DNA of 37,634 nucleotides from an uncultured Porphyromonadaceae bacterium. GTDB lineage: Bacteria; Bacteroidota; Bacteroidia; Bacteroidales; Muribaculaceae. Shown here piece by piece: positions 17,647-25,549 of the stretch. How positions within the stretch are numbered: position 1 is the stretch's first letter; each line of letters opens with the position of its first letter. The stretch is from NCBI GenBank assembly GCA_946410185.1, contig CAMJZI010000010.1, positions 1 through 37,634 on the forward strand, in the 5' to 3' direction. The notes under the pieces were generated by a model. That model saw only the letters and a program-made list of their open reading frames with translations, made no database searches and was not told the origin of the DNA. The position numbers and the translations under genes were made by a program.

Positions 17647-18622
17647 AGGACACGGCGACGACCTGTACCGTTACAACCATATCAAAATGAACTTCAGTTC
17701 CAACATCTTTAATGGGACTGACATGAGTGCGCTCAAAGATTACCTGTGTTCCTGCCTGGATGTCGTGCGCTCTTATCCTGAACCCTCTGCGGCCACGTTA
17801 GAGCAGCTGATTGCTGATGAGTGTGGCATCCGCCCCGATGAGGTGCTGGTGACCAGTGGGGCTGTCGATGCCATCTATCTGATTGCCCAGGCCTATCGCC
17901 ATGAGGGCACCTGCCATGTGATACAACCCACGTTCAGGGAATATGAGGACGCCTGTCGCGTGTTCGGCTATCAAGAGCGCGATGGCGGTGTCTTGTGCTG
18001 GCTGTGCAACCCCAACAACCCAACAGGCAGCGTGATGCCTGTTGAGGATGTGCTGGCACTTGCTGACCAATATGGGCTGCTCGTTGTTGACCAGTCCTAT
18101 GAGGACTACACCATGGCACCCCTGTTAGCGCCAGCCGATGTGATTGTTCGCGGAAATATCATCCTGTTGCATTCCATGACCAAACGCTTTGCGGTGCCTG
18201 GCTTGCGGCTGGGGTATGTCACGGCTTCGTCTCAAGTGATAAAACGCCTTCGTGACCAATATCGCCCTTGGGCAATCAACGCCTTGTCGCTGGAGGCGGG
18301 TAAATGGCTGGTAACACAGGGCAGAACGGCCATTCCCGATTTGCCATCCTATCTGGCCGAGACTGAGCGCTTGCGCTTACAACTCAATGAAATAGAAGGA
18401 ATCGATACTCAAGACACACAGACCAACTTCTTCCTGTGCACCATTCGGCAATCAACGGCTGCCGAATTGAAGGAATATCTGGCTCAAGAGCATGGCATCC
18501 TCATCCGTGACGCTTCCAACTTCACGGGTCTTACGCCACATCACTTCCGCATTGCCACCCAGTCGCCAGCCGAGAATGATGCCTTGATTCATGCTGTAAA
18601 TCAATTCATTACCACACGATGA
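17639..18622 (+). CDS. cobD: Threonine-phosphate decarboxylase-type PLP enzyme
   Basis: A 327-residue class I/II aminotransferase-fold enzyme. In this context it should decarboxylate L-threonine phosphate to (R)-1-aminopropan-2-yl phosphate, the linker used by CbiB. Visible motifs are FSSNIFNG near the start, VTSGAVDAIYL, CNPNNPTGS, VVDQSYEDY and the PLP lysine K182 in SMTKRFAVPGLRLGY, with a late Arg in HHFRIAT. Histidinol-phosphate aminotransferase is the nearest alternative by fold, but position between cbiP and cbiB settles the choice. It overlaps cbiB by 4 bp. Confidence 0.9.
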   Translation: MIEGHGDDLYRYNHIKMNFSSNIFNGTDMSALKDYLCSCLDVVRSYPEPSAATLEQLIADECGIRPDEVLVTSGAVDAIYLIAQAYRHEGTCHVIQPTFREYEDACRVFGYQERDGGVLCWLCNPNNPTGSVMPVEDVLALADQYGLLVVDQSYEDYTMAPLLAPADVIVRGNIILLHSMTKRFAVPGLRLGYVTASSQVIKRLRDQYRPWAINALSLEAGKWLVTQGRTAIPDLPSYLAETERLRLQLNEIEGIDTQDTQTNFFLCTIRQSTAAELKEYLAQEHGILIRDASNFTGLTPHHFRIATQSPAENDALIHAVNQFITTR

Positions 18623-19575
18623 TGAATAATTTGATCTCTCTTTATCCCTTGCTGTTAGGTTGGTTGCTGGACTATTTCATTGGCGACCCGTCACGGTTGC
18701 CGCATCCTGTTGTCTGGTTCGGCAGAATGATTTCGCGGGGCGAGCATCGACTCAATAAGGGTAGTCGTCGCATGGCCAAGGGCGCCGTGATGGCTGTGTT
18801 TCTCATTTTGATGGTGTATTTTGCCGTTTGGGGACTGAAACGCTTAATTCCCAACTTGGCGTTGTGGCTTGTGCTGGATACCATAATCATATTTTACTGT
18901 CTGGCGGGAACGACGCTTATCCGCGAGGTGCGAGACGTGTTCCTGGCACTGGACCGTTCTTTGGACGATGGGCGTAAACAAGTCGCCCGAATCGTTGGCC
19001 GTGATACCTCTCAACTCACAGCCCAGGAGGTGCGAACCGCAGCCCTCGAGACCCTGGCCGAAAACCTGAGCGACGGTGTTATCGCACCGCTCTTCTGGCT
19101 AGCCTTGCTGGGCACACCAGGCATGCTGGCCTACAAGATGGTCAACACTTTGGATTCGATGATTGGCTATCGTACCGAGCGCTATAAAGACTTCGGCTGC
19201 TGGGCCGCCCGCATCGATGACGTGGCAAACTACATTCCCGCTCGCCTGACCGCCCTGCTGATGGTCTTAGCATCTGGCAAACCGTCGCTTCTGAAATTCG
19301 TCTGGAAAAATGGTCGCAAACATGCCAGCCCAAACAGCGGCTACCCCGAGGCTGCCCTCGCCGGCATTCTCAACTGCCGTTTCGGTGGTCCTCACTACTA
19401 TTTCGGTGAACTCTTTGACAAGCCCTACATCGGCGAGAACGACCGCCCCCTCACGACCCCAGACATGCACAAGGCCGTACGCATCAACCGCCTCGCCGAA
19501 CTGATGATGCTCGCCTTGGTCCTGACCGGTTGGCTGTCGATGTGTTGCAAGCCTCTGGCTTGTATGGGCGTTTAG
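18619..19575 (+). CDS. cbiB: Adenosylcobinamide-phosphate synthase
   Basis: CbiB joins adenosylcobyric acid to the aminopropanol (phosphate) linker at the inner membrane. The 318-residue protein shows the family start LLGWLLDYFIGDP followed by LPHPVVWFGRMI. It also has TLAENLSDGVIAPLFW, KMVNTLDSMIGYRTERY, GWAARIDDVANYIPARLTA-like (here CWAARIDDVANYI) and SPNSGYPEAALAG. Four to five membrane segments are visible. It is the last gene of block 1, and its TAG overlaps the cobT TAA on the other strand. Confidence 0.95.
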   Translation: MMNNLISLYPLLLGWLLDYFIGDPSRLPHPVVWFGRMISRGEHRLNKGSRRMAKGAVMAVFLILMVYFAVWGLKRLIPNLALWLVLDTIIIFYCLAGTTLIREVRDVFLALDRSLDDGRKQVARIVGRDTSQLTAQEVRTAALETLAENLSDGVIAPLFWLALLGTPGMLAYKMVNTLDSMIGYRTERYKDFGCWAARIDDVANYIPARLTALLMVLASGKPSLLKFVWKNGRKHASPNSGYPEAALAGILNCRFGGPHYYFGELFDKPYIGENDRPLTTPDMHKAVRINRLAELMMLALVLTGWLSMCCKPLACMGV

Positions 19576-20615
19576 AAGTACTTGGTGATGTGGGCAGTGT
19601 CGAAGTTGTTCATCTCGTTGATCATGTGGACCGACGAGGCGATGATTGGGTAGGCGCATAGGGCACCGGTTCCCTCGCCAAGACGCAGCCCCAGATTGAG
19701 CAACGGTTTGGCATCCACGATGTCGAGCATACGACGGTGGCCGCTCTCGTCGCCGCAATGGGTGAAAATCATGTAATCCTGAGCGGCGGGGTAGAGGCGG
19801 ATGGCCGCGATGGCACAGGCCGTCATGATAAAGCCATCCACCAGCACGACGAGCCCCTTCTCGGCCCCGTGCAGCATCGCACCGATAGCCGTCACCATTT
19901 CATAGCCGCCAAAGTAGCGGATGGCGTTCTCGACGGTGTGCTCCATGGTCTCATGGTAATGCTTGAGTGCCTGACTCAAAACCTCGCGCTTATGCACGAT
20001 ACCGGGATGGTCAAGACCCGCTCCCGCACCGATGCACTCGTCAAGAGGGATGTTGCCAAACAGGCTCATCCAGATGCTTGACGGTGAAGTGTTTGCAATA
20101 CCCATTTCGCCGACACACAGCACCTGGCACCCCTCGGCTATGCAATCGTCCACTAGGTCAACGCCCGTCTGGATGGCGCGGTCAAATTCCTCTTGGCTCA
20201 TCGCCGGCTCATGCAGGAAATTGCGGGTGCCACGGGCAATTTTGCGGTCGATGATGCCCTCGACGGCACTCAGGTCGTAGTCCACGCCCGTATCAACGAT
20301 GCGCAATTTAAAGCCATGCTGGCGGCAAAACATGTTCACACCGCCACCGCCATGGGTGAAGTTGATCATCTGCTGCCAGGTGACCTCGCGCGGTGACACG
20401 CTGACGCCTTCGCGCTCAATACCATGGTCACCGCCCAGTAGCAGATGGCACGGATGATTCAGGCTGGGCGACAGGGTCTGCTGGATAAGGCAAATCTGCA
20501 ATGCCAATTCTTCCAGCCGTCCCAGTGAGCCTTTGGGTTTGTTCAAGTGGTCGATTTTCTTCTGGATGCTCTGTGCCAGCTCCTTATCAGTGTAGTTGAT
20601 ATTGAATGATTTCAT
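19572..20615 (-). CDS. cobT: Nicotinate-nucleotide-dimethylbenzimidazole phosphoribosyltransferase
   Basis: CobT activates the lower-ligand base by making its alpha-ribotide. The protein is 347 residues. Visible motifs are LNKPKGSLGRLEELA at the N-terminus, GGDHGI and FTHGGGGVN, VGEMGIANTS, GAGAGLDHPG, GGYEMVTAIGAM and RLGEGTGA, in which Glu314 (Glu318 from the alternative start at 20627) matches the known catalytic base. The start MKSFNI fits relatives better than an in-frame ATG 12 nt upstream; the two ATGs lie in a duplicated AAACATGAAA context. It is the last gene of the cobS-cobC-cobU-cobT operon. Confidence 0.95.
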   Translation of the reverse strand: MKSFNINYTDKELAQSIQKKIDHLNKPKGSLGRLEELALQICLIQQTLSPSLNHPCHLLLGGDHGIEREGVSVSPREVTWQQMINFTHGGGGVNMFCRQHGFKLRIVDTGVDYDLSAVEGIIDRKIARGTRNFLHEPAMSQEEFDRAIQTGVDLVDDCIAEGCQVLCVGEMGIANTSPSSIWMSLFGNIPLDECIGAGAGLDHPGIVHKREVLSQALKHYHETMEHTVENAIRYFGGYEMVTAIGAMLHGAEKGLVVLVDGFIMTACAIAAIRLYPAAQDYMIFTHCGDESGHRRMLDIVDAKPLLNLGLRLGEGTGALCAYPIIASSVHMINEMNNFDTAHITKYF

Positions 20616-20627
20616 GTTTAGTTTCAT

Positions 20628-20672
20628 GTTTGGTTTCTAGATACTCCAGATTAACTAAATGCTCTAGAACTT
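20628..20672. repeat. TCTAGA-rich spacer between cobU and cobT
   Basis: Read on the minus strand, the spacer contains TTCTAGAG, a TTAGTTAATCT core and TATCTAGAAACCAAA just before the cobT start. A near copy (ATCTAGATTAACTAGAT and TATCTAGAAACAAA) lies before btuC at 23803-23841. The conserved 3' part adjoins the start codon in both. Confidence 0.55.
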
Positions 20673-21182
20673 CTAACCCTTAACTTTTACGGCTATTCCC
20701 GAGACCATTAGGATGACCTCGTCGGCACGGCTGGCTATGTACTGGTTCATCCAGCCTTGCAGGTCGGTAAATCGCCGTTGCACAGCATCAACACTCACGC
20801 CGCCGCTGCCAATTTCGTTGGTCACGAAGATAAAGGTGCCGTCATGGGCGGTGAAACGGTCAAACTCCTCTTTTGCAGCCTTCAGCGTCTTGTCAACATC
20901 TTGCTGTTCAAAGAAGAAATTGGTCAGCCACAGCGTCACGCAGTCGATAACGGCCACGCGCCCAGTCAGGTCATGTCGGCTCAGGTATTTTTCTTCCTCG
21001 ATGTTGGTCCATTGGGGCCCACGGCGCTCCTGGTGACGGTGCACCCGCTCGCGGAATTCCTCGTCCCACACATGTGCTGTAGCCACATATACAGGGCTAT
21101 CGGTGAGGCTCAAAGCCATTTCCTCGGCCTTCGAACTCTTGCCCGACCGTTGTCCGCCGGTAATCAGGATAATTTTACTCAT
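20673..21182 (-). CDS. cobU: Adenosylcobinamide kinase / phosphate guanylyltransferase
   Basis: CobU phosphorylates adenosylcobinamide and adds GMP from GTP, preparing it for CobS. The protein is 169 residues, close to the usual 170-180. It starts MSKIILITGGQRSGKS with the P-loop at residues 9-16. It also has VYVATAHVWDEEFRERVHRHQERR, which contains the guanylylated-His region, and VIDCVTLWLTN and FVTNEIGSGGVSVDAVQRRFTDLQGWMNQ. An upstream in-frame ATG at 21218 would add 12 residues with no family match, so 21182 was chosen. Confidence 0.95.
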   Translation of the reverse strand: MSKIILITGGQRSGKSSKAEEMALSLTDSPVYVATAHVWDEEFRERVHRHQERRGPQWTNIEEEKYLSRHDLTGRVAVIDCVTLWLTNFFFEQQDVDKTLKAAKEEFDRFTAHDGTFIFVTNEIGSGGVSVDAVQRRFTDLQGWMNQYIASRADEVILMVSGIAVKVKG

Positions 21183-21225
21183 TGTTATAGAATGATTCTC
21201 TATGACGTGGCATGCCACGGCCCTA

Positions 21226-21756
21226 TTATATTTTTATTAACATGTGCCCCCCGAAGGGTGATAGATTGCTCCATGCATCCTCCCATTGATATACCCCAGC
21301 ATAGAGGCCCGCGCTGATGAGTACCCCGCCATGAGCGAATATGCCAACCCGTTGATATCCTGTCCCTTTTAACTCATCCAGGAAACGGGCAACGCGATCA
21401 TATAGGTCGGGAAAAGCCTCGCCATCAGTCGTGGGCTGGTGCATGTAATCATTGTACCATTCTTGCAGGTGCGGGTCCTGGATTTCGTCATACAGCTGCA
21501 TTTCCCACTTGCCCATGTACATCTCCATCAGGCGGTCGTCGGTCTCGGCATCGGGATATCCACAGTAGTCAGCCAGTTTGCGAGCACGCGTCAGTGGCGA
21601 GGAAAACACCTTGTCAAACGGCAGGTATTGTTCGAGCGACTGGCGTGTTACCTCGGCCTCCTGCTCAAAGGTGTCACGCACGGGCACATCGGTCTGCCCG
21701 TAACACGTCCCCCGGGGGACATCGACGCTTGTATGCCTTACCAAGATAATTTCCAT
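21226..21756 (-). CDS. cobC: Alpha-ribazole phosphatase (histidine phosphatase fold)
   Basis: CobC removes the 5' phosphate from alpha-ribazole phosphate or from adenosylcobalamin phosphate. It is 176 residues long. The RHT motif near the N-terminus (EIILVRHTSVD) holds the phospho-accepting His. GQTDVPV, SSPLTRARKLADYC, a Glu in MEMYMGKWE and IFAHGGVL with the second His complete the family set. It belongs to block 2, between cobS and cobU. Family alone could mean another phosphoglycerate-mutase-like phosphatase; context favours CobC. Confidence 0.92.
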   Translation of the reverse strand: MEIILVRHTSVDVPRGTCYGQTDVPVRDTFEQEAEVTRQSLEQYLPFDKVFSSPLTRARKLADYCGYPDAETDDRLMEMYMGKWEMQLYDEIQDPHLQEWYNDYMHQPTTDGEAFPDLYDRVARFLDELKGTGYQRVGIFAHGGVLISAGLYAGVYQWEDAWSNLSPFGGHMLIKI

Positions 21757-21780
21757 TCTTTGTTGGTTATTGGTGATGAG

Positions 21781-22569
21781 TTAAAGGTTAATGACTTGGG
21801 CGCTGGCTACCAGATAGACGGCCAGCTCTACCAGCAGGCAAACCGCACCGCAGCAATCGCCCGTGTAGCCGCCTATCTTGTGCAAAATGAGAAGGTACAG
21901 GAAGTACATTACCACAGGGGGAATGGCGATCACAAGATACCAACTGATTCCTGTGAACCAAATCATCAATGCCATGGGCAACAATCCCTGGACTGTCAGG
22001 CTCACTCCCGCTGCCAGAGTGGGTTTGCGGTATATGGTTTTGTTCTTGGCTTCTTCCTCACGACGGGCATAGGGGAGTATGTTGATCAGTTGACTGGCAA
22101 CCATTTTTGAGAACGGGTCGGCAGCAAACACGGTTAGTGCAGCAACAAGTGGTGGCATGCTATAGAGTGCCGTTACTAAAAGCAGCATATAGACGATGAG
22201 GCCCAGCACACCATAGGTGCCGATGTGCGAGTCCTTCATGATGGCGAGGATGCGACTCCGGTCACCACCGCCGCCAAATCCGTCCAGGAAGTCGGCCAGG
22301 CCGTCCTCGTGCAGCGCCCCGGTAATGAGCAGCCTCACGGCAATCGCAGCAATCACTGCGACGGGCCACGGCATGATCATGCTGCCAAAATACAACGTGG
22401 CAGCCATGGCCCCACCTGTGAGCCACCCCGCCAGCGGCCAGTATTCAACTACAGCCTTGTAACTCGCTTGTGGGGGCTGATAAATACGCCATAACGGCAG
22501 CCGTGTGAAAAAAATCAGTGCCGCCCACACGTTGTCATGCCACTTGATTCTTGCTGCATTAACTTCCAT
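21781..22569 (-). CDS. cobS: Cobalamin synthase (adenosylcobinamide-GDP ribazoletransferase)
   Basis: CobS condenses adenosylcobinamide-GDP with alpha-ribazole (phosphate) in the inner membrane. The 262-residue protein has the family start WAALIFFTRLPLW, the Mg-binding block DGLADFLDGFGGGGDRSRIL and MKDSHIGTYG, and about six membrane segments. It is the first gene of block 2. The start codon lies 4 nt after a -7 box, so the transcript may be leaderless. It diverges from btuF. Confidence 0.95.
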   Translation of the reverse strand: MEVNAARIKWHDNVWAALIFFTRLPLWRIYQPPQASYKAVVEYWPLAGWLTGGAMAATLYFGSMIMPWPVAVIAAIAVRLLITGALHEDGLADFLDGFGGGGDRSRILAIMKDSHIGTYGVLGLIVYMLLLVTALYSMPPLVAALTVFAADPFSKMVASQLINILPYARREEEAKNKTIYRKPTLAAGVSLTVQGLLPMALMIWFTGISWYLVIAIPPVVMYFLYLLILHKIGGYTGDCCGAVCLLVELAVYLVASAQVINL

Positions 22570-22573
22570 GCTG

Positions 22574-22581
22574 CAAAATTA
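22574..22581 (-). promoter_or_regulatory. -7 box of the cobS operon, predicted leaderless start
   Basis: TAATTTTG on the minus strand ends 4 nt before the cobS ATG (22569). With a start site about 4 nt after the box, the mRNA would begin at or within a base of the start codon. No clear TTTG is seen at -33. Confidence 0.55.
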
Positions 22582-22658
22582 CAAAATAAAATCCATCTTC
22601 CCCCTATTTATGTAGGCTTTTAGGCCTTGTTAAACGCTTTTATCTCGCTAAAAAATGC

Positions 22659-22666
22659 TACCTTTG
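22659..22666 (+). promoter_or_regulatory. -7 box of the btuF-btuC operon
   Basis: TACCTTTG (22659-22666) matches the consensus and predicts a leader of about 23 nt before the btuF ATG. The -33 box is not clear. Confidence 0.6.
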
Positions 22667-22692
22667 CACCATTATTTAATACAATAACGAAA

Positions 22693-23793
22693 ATGAAGAA
22701 AATTTACGGAATCATAGCGGTTTTCTTGCTGTTGTGCTCCTGCACATCCCAGGGTAAGAAGCAGACCAATTCAAGTAATAACCAGTTGGCAGAAGTCACG
22801 GTGAAATATGCCACCGGGTTCAGTGTACGAGACTCAGCCGATATCCGATTGGTTGATGTGGGCAAGAAGGACCACTTTGCCCTTGTCCGTGATGCCGAGG
22901 TTACCGTGCCCGAGGGATACGTCAAGGTCAAAGTGCCCATCGAGCGCACCATCTGTATGACCTCGTTGCAGTTGTCTAACTTTACCATCCTTGAAGCCCA
23001 CGATGTGGTCAAGGGCATCACGGGCACCAAGAACCTTTTTAATGAGGATATCAAGACCCGCGTCAAGGACGGCCGCATCGTCAAGATTGGCATGGAAGGC
23101 GAATTTGATCCTGAGGTGGTCATGGCCGCCAATCCTGATGTTATCTTCATTTCACCCTCCAAGCGTGGCGGCTATGATGCCATCAAGGAAATTGGCATCA
23201 CACTTGTTCCCCATCTGGGCTACAAGGAACTCGACCCGCTGGGTCAGGCCGAGTGGATCAAGTTCATCGGCATGTTTATCGGCAAGGAGAAAGAGGCTGC
23301 AGAAATCTTCGCCGGCATCGAGAGCCGTTACAATGAGTTGAAGGAGAAGGCCGCCAAGGTCGAGACCCGTCCCACCGTCACCAGCGGCGAGATGCATTAC
23401 GGCAACTGGCACGCTGTGGGTGGCAAGAATTATCTGGCACAGATTTTCCGCGACGCAGGTGCCGACTATGTCATCAACGATGATGAGACCTCAGGCGAGG
23501 ATCTCGAGTTTGAAAAGATGTATGCCCTGTCGGCCAACGCTGACTACTGGCGAATCCTCAATAGCTATCCTGGCGAGTTCTCATATGATGCCCTCAAGGC
23601 CTCAGAACCCCGCAACGAGATGTTCAAGGCATTTAAGGAGAAAAAGGTCATCTACTGCAACATGAAGCAAACGCCCTACTACGAAATCGCTCCCGTCAAG
23701 CCTGATGTGCTACTCAAGGACTTCGTCGCCATCTTCCATCCCGAACTGGTCGAGAAGGACTACCAGCCCACCTTTTACCACTTGCTTCAATAA
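22693..23793 (+). CDS. btuF: ABC importer substrate-binding lipoprotein, probably for corrinoid
   Basis: A 366-residue periplasmic-binding lipoprotein of the BtuF/FepB class. The N-terminus MKKIYGIIAVFLLLCSC has a lipobox with Cys17. The two-lobed fold is supported by RTICMTSLQLSNFTIL, the NPDVIFISPSKRG segment and later VTSGEMHYGNWHAVGGKNYLA. An in-frame ATG 66 nt upstream falls before the promoter -7 box, so it is rejected. Substrate is inferred from position between cobS and a BtuC-type permease; iron-siderophore or haem relatives have the same fold. It is separated from btuC by a 54-nt repeat-rich spacer. Confidence 0.8.
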   Translation: MKKIYGIIAVFLLLCSCTSQGKKQTNSSNNQLAEVTVKYATGFSVRDSADIRLVDVGKKDHFALVRDAEVTVPEGYVKVKVPIERTICMTSLQLSNFTILEAHDVVKGITGTKNLFNEDIKTRVKDGRIVKIGMEGEFDPEVVMAANPDVIFISPSKRGGYDAIKEIGITLVPHLGYKELDPLGQAEWIKFIGMFIGKEKEAAEIFAGIESRYNELKEKAAKVETRPTVTSGEMHYGNWHAVGGKNYLAQIFRDAGADYVINDDETSGEDLEFEKMYALSANADYWRILNSYPGEFSYDALKASEPRNEMFKAFKEKKVIYCNMKQTPYYEIAPVKPDVLLKDFVAIFHPELVEKDYQPTFYHLLQ

Positions 23794-23847
23794 GTCTAAA
23801 CCATCTAGATTAACTAGATTTTCTATAATATCTAGAAACAAAGAAAT
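23794..23847. repeat. TCTAGA-rich spacer between btuF and btuC
   Basis: The spacer holds ATCTAGATTAACTAGAT (23803-23819), a near palindrome, and TATCTAGAAACAAA directly before the btuC start. It is a variant of the cobU-cobT spacer at 20628-20672. Confidence 0.55.
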
Positions 23848-24879
23848 ATGAGACGCACGTTGCCCTTAATGCTTGCCCTTGTGGTCGCGATTGTCGTGCT
23901 GATGATTGTCAACTTGTTTATTGGCTCGGTCGAGATTCCCGTTGCCGACATCTGTCGTATCTTGGTCGGGCAGGGTAGTGAGAGCGAAATCTGGACCAAC
24001 ATCATCCTCAGTTCCCGTCTGCCGCAGGTCCTGACCGCTATCGTGGCCGGTGCCGGACTGGCCGTGAGCGGCCTGATGATGCAGACCATCTTCCACAACC
24101 CGCTGGCAGGCCCGTCTATTTTGGGTATCTCCAACGGTGCCAGTCTGGGCGTGGCCTTTGTAGTGTTGCTGTCGGGGCAATTGGGTGGTGTGGCATTAAG
24201 CAGTTTGGGCTATCTGGGTGACGCTGCCGTCTCGGTGGCAGCCATCATAGGAGCCCTGGCCGTGATGATGCTCATTGTGTGGATCTCAGGCAAAGTCAAG
24301 GGTAATGTCACCTTGCTGATTATCGGTGTAATGATCGGTTATCTGGCCACTGCCATCATCGGTGTGCTCAAGTTTCTCAGTCCCGAGGAGGACGTGAAGG
24401 CCTTCGTCGTGTGGGGACTCGGGTCGTTCTCCCGTGTGTCGGGCGACGAGATGATACTTTTTGTCATGCTCATGTGCATCCTGCTGCCATTGAGTTTCCT
24501 GTTGGTCAAGCCGCTGAACGCCATGCTACTGGGCGACCGTTATGCCGCCAACCTGGGCGTGAACGTCAAGCGGGCTCGCACATGGATCATCGTATGCTCG
24601 GGCACGCTGGTCGCCATCGTCACGGCCTATTGTGGCCCCATCATGTTCCTCGGTATGGCCGTGCCCCATCTGGCCCGTGGCATCTTCCGCACCAGTGACC
24701 ACTGGCGGCTCATGCCCGCGACAGCCCTCTGTGGTGCCGCCTTGGCCTTAATCTGTAACCTGATTGCCCGTGCTCCAGGCTTCGAGGGTGCCATGCCCGT
24801 CAACAGCGTTACCGCCCTTGTCGGTGCCCCTATCATCATCTACGTCCTCTATCACCGCCGCAAAACCTCCTACGAGTAG
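23848..24879 (+). CDS. btuC: ABC importer permease, FecCD/BtuC family
   Basis: A 343-residue inner-membrane permease with about ten membrane segments. Family motifs are LSSRLPQVLTAIVAGAGLAVSG, QTIFHNPLAGPSILGISNGASLG, WGLGSF, and the coupling segment GPIMFLGMAVPHLAR that contacts the ATPase. It works with the binding protein upstream. The partner ATPase (BtuD) does not follow; instead, the last 30 bp of the gene are repeated 701 bp downstream at the far side of a toxin-antitoxin insert. The coding end (TAC GAG stop) is unchanged except that TAA became TAG. Confidence 0.88.
   Translation: MRRTLPLMLALVVAIVVLMIVNLFIGSVEIPVADICRILVGQGSESEIWTNIILSSRLPQVLTAIVAGAGLAVSGLMMQTIFHNPLAGPSILGISNGASLGVAFVVLLSGQLGGVALSSLGYLGDAAVSVAAIIGALAVMMLIVWISGKVKGNVTLLIIGVMIGYLATAIIGVLKFLSPEEDVKAFVVWGLGSFSRVSGDEMILFVMLMCILLPLSFLLVKPLNAMLLGDRYAANLGVNVKRARTWIIVCSGTLVAIVTAYCGPIMFLGMAVPHLARGIFRTSDHWRLMPATALCGAALALICNLIARAPGFEGAMPVNSVTALVGAPIIIYVLYHRRKTSYE
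24849..24878 (+). repeat. 30-bp direct repeat, copy 1 (end of btuC)
   Basis: This sequence begins ctatcaccgc and ends cctacgagta. It is perfectly repeated at 25550-25579. Copy 1 is the functional 3' end of btuC and includes the first two bases of its stop codon. Confidence 0.97.
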
Positions 24880-24964
24880 CCAGGCTCTTCAAGATAATGC
24901 AATAATTATTGAGTGCTAATTAGTTAATATCTAACTTAATACCTTGTTCATTCAAGGACTGTTC

Positions 24965-25243
24965 CTATTTAGCGTAATGAAAACGCATGGATAGGACATA
25001 GACATAAATCTTTCCCTTACTGACAGAATAGACAAGACGATGCTCATCTGTGATGCGGCGACTCCACAAACCATGTTGCTCACCTTTTAATGGCTCGGGT
25101 TTCCCTATGCCATCAAATGGATGTTGGACAATGTCGGCCAACAAGGCCGAGATACGTTTCATTATTCGCTTGTTGCCCGTTCTTTTCCAATAGTCTCGGT
25201 CAGCAAGGGCTTGGGGAGTAGGACTATTTCCATAGTTCATCAA
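24965..25243 (-). CDS. yoeB: YoeB/Txe-family mRNA interferase toxin
   Basis: A 92-residue ribosome-dependent RNase toxin. The core reads DYWKRTGNKRIMKRISALL, then HPFDGIGKPEPLKGE and WSRRITDEHRLVYSV, and ends FHYAK. The Glu in KPEPLK, the Arg in SRRITDEHR and the terminal His-Tyr correspond to the catalytic Glu46, Arg65, His83 and Tyr84 of E. coli YoeB, so the active site looks intact. It overlaps the antitoxin gene by 20 bp. Either of two adjacent ATG codons could be the start. Confidence 0.92.
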   Translation of the reverse strand: MMNYGNSPTPQALADRDYWKRTGNKRIMKRISALLADIVQHPFDGIGKPEPLKGEQHGLWSRRITDEHRLVYSVSKGKIYVYVLSMRFHYAK

Positions 25244-25463
25244 GTTCTACTACTTGTCCGTTGCCGTTCTTGATATCTTCTTGACCTTGTCGGATTATAT
25301 CAGCCATGGCTGGCGAAGACATCAGGTACTCCGTTTCATCCATCGCCTGTTTTTTTGCGGTAAGCTTTTTCGCATACTTCAATAATTTCCGCATCAAACC
25401 CTCGTCCTCGGCTATGATACTTAGCTCTCGGAAAAGTTCAGCATTCATTTCTACCGGTGTCAT
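25224..25463 (-). CDS. Antitoxin partner of the YoeB-type toxin
   Basis: A 79-residue acidic protein encoded just upstream of and overlapping the toxin, the usual order for type II modules. The C-terminus ETEYLMSSPAMADIIRQGQE followed by VVELDELWK resembles toxin-neutralising tails of YefM-like antitoxins common in Bacteroidetes. The N-terminus (MTPVEMNAELFRELSIIAEDEG) is helical and does not look like a standard Phd/YefM DNA-binding fold, so autorepression is uncertain. An alternative start is the ATG at 25448. Confidence 0.82.
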   Translation of the reverse strand: MTPVEMNAELFRELSIIAEDEGLMRKLLKYAKKLTAKKQAMDETEYLMSSPAMADIIRQGQEDIKNGNGQVVELDELWK

Positions 25464-25501
25464 AATTGTATTCTTTTAGTGAGCTTGATTATTTTGTAGT
25501 G

Positions 25502-25533
25502 CAAAGATAATCAATTATTCACAGATACACAAA
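25502..25533 (-). promoter_or_regulatory. Promoter of the toxin-antitoxin operon
   Basis: On the minus strand TTTG (25530-25533), exactly 20 nt, and TATCTTTG (25502-25509) form a full-consensus promoter inside the insert. Leader length is about 35 nt. The module therefore brings its own promoter. Confidence 0.82.
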
Positions 25534-25549
25534 TCTTGCACCATTTTAA

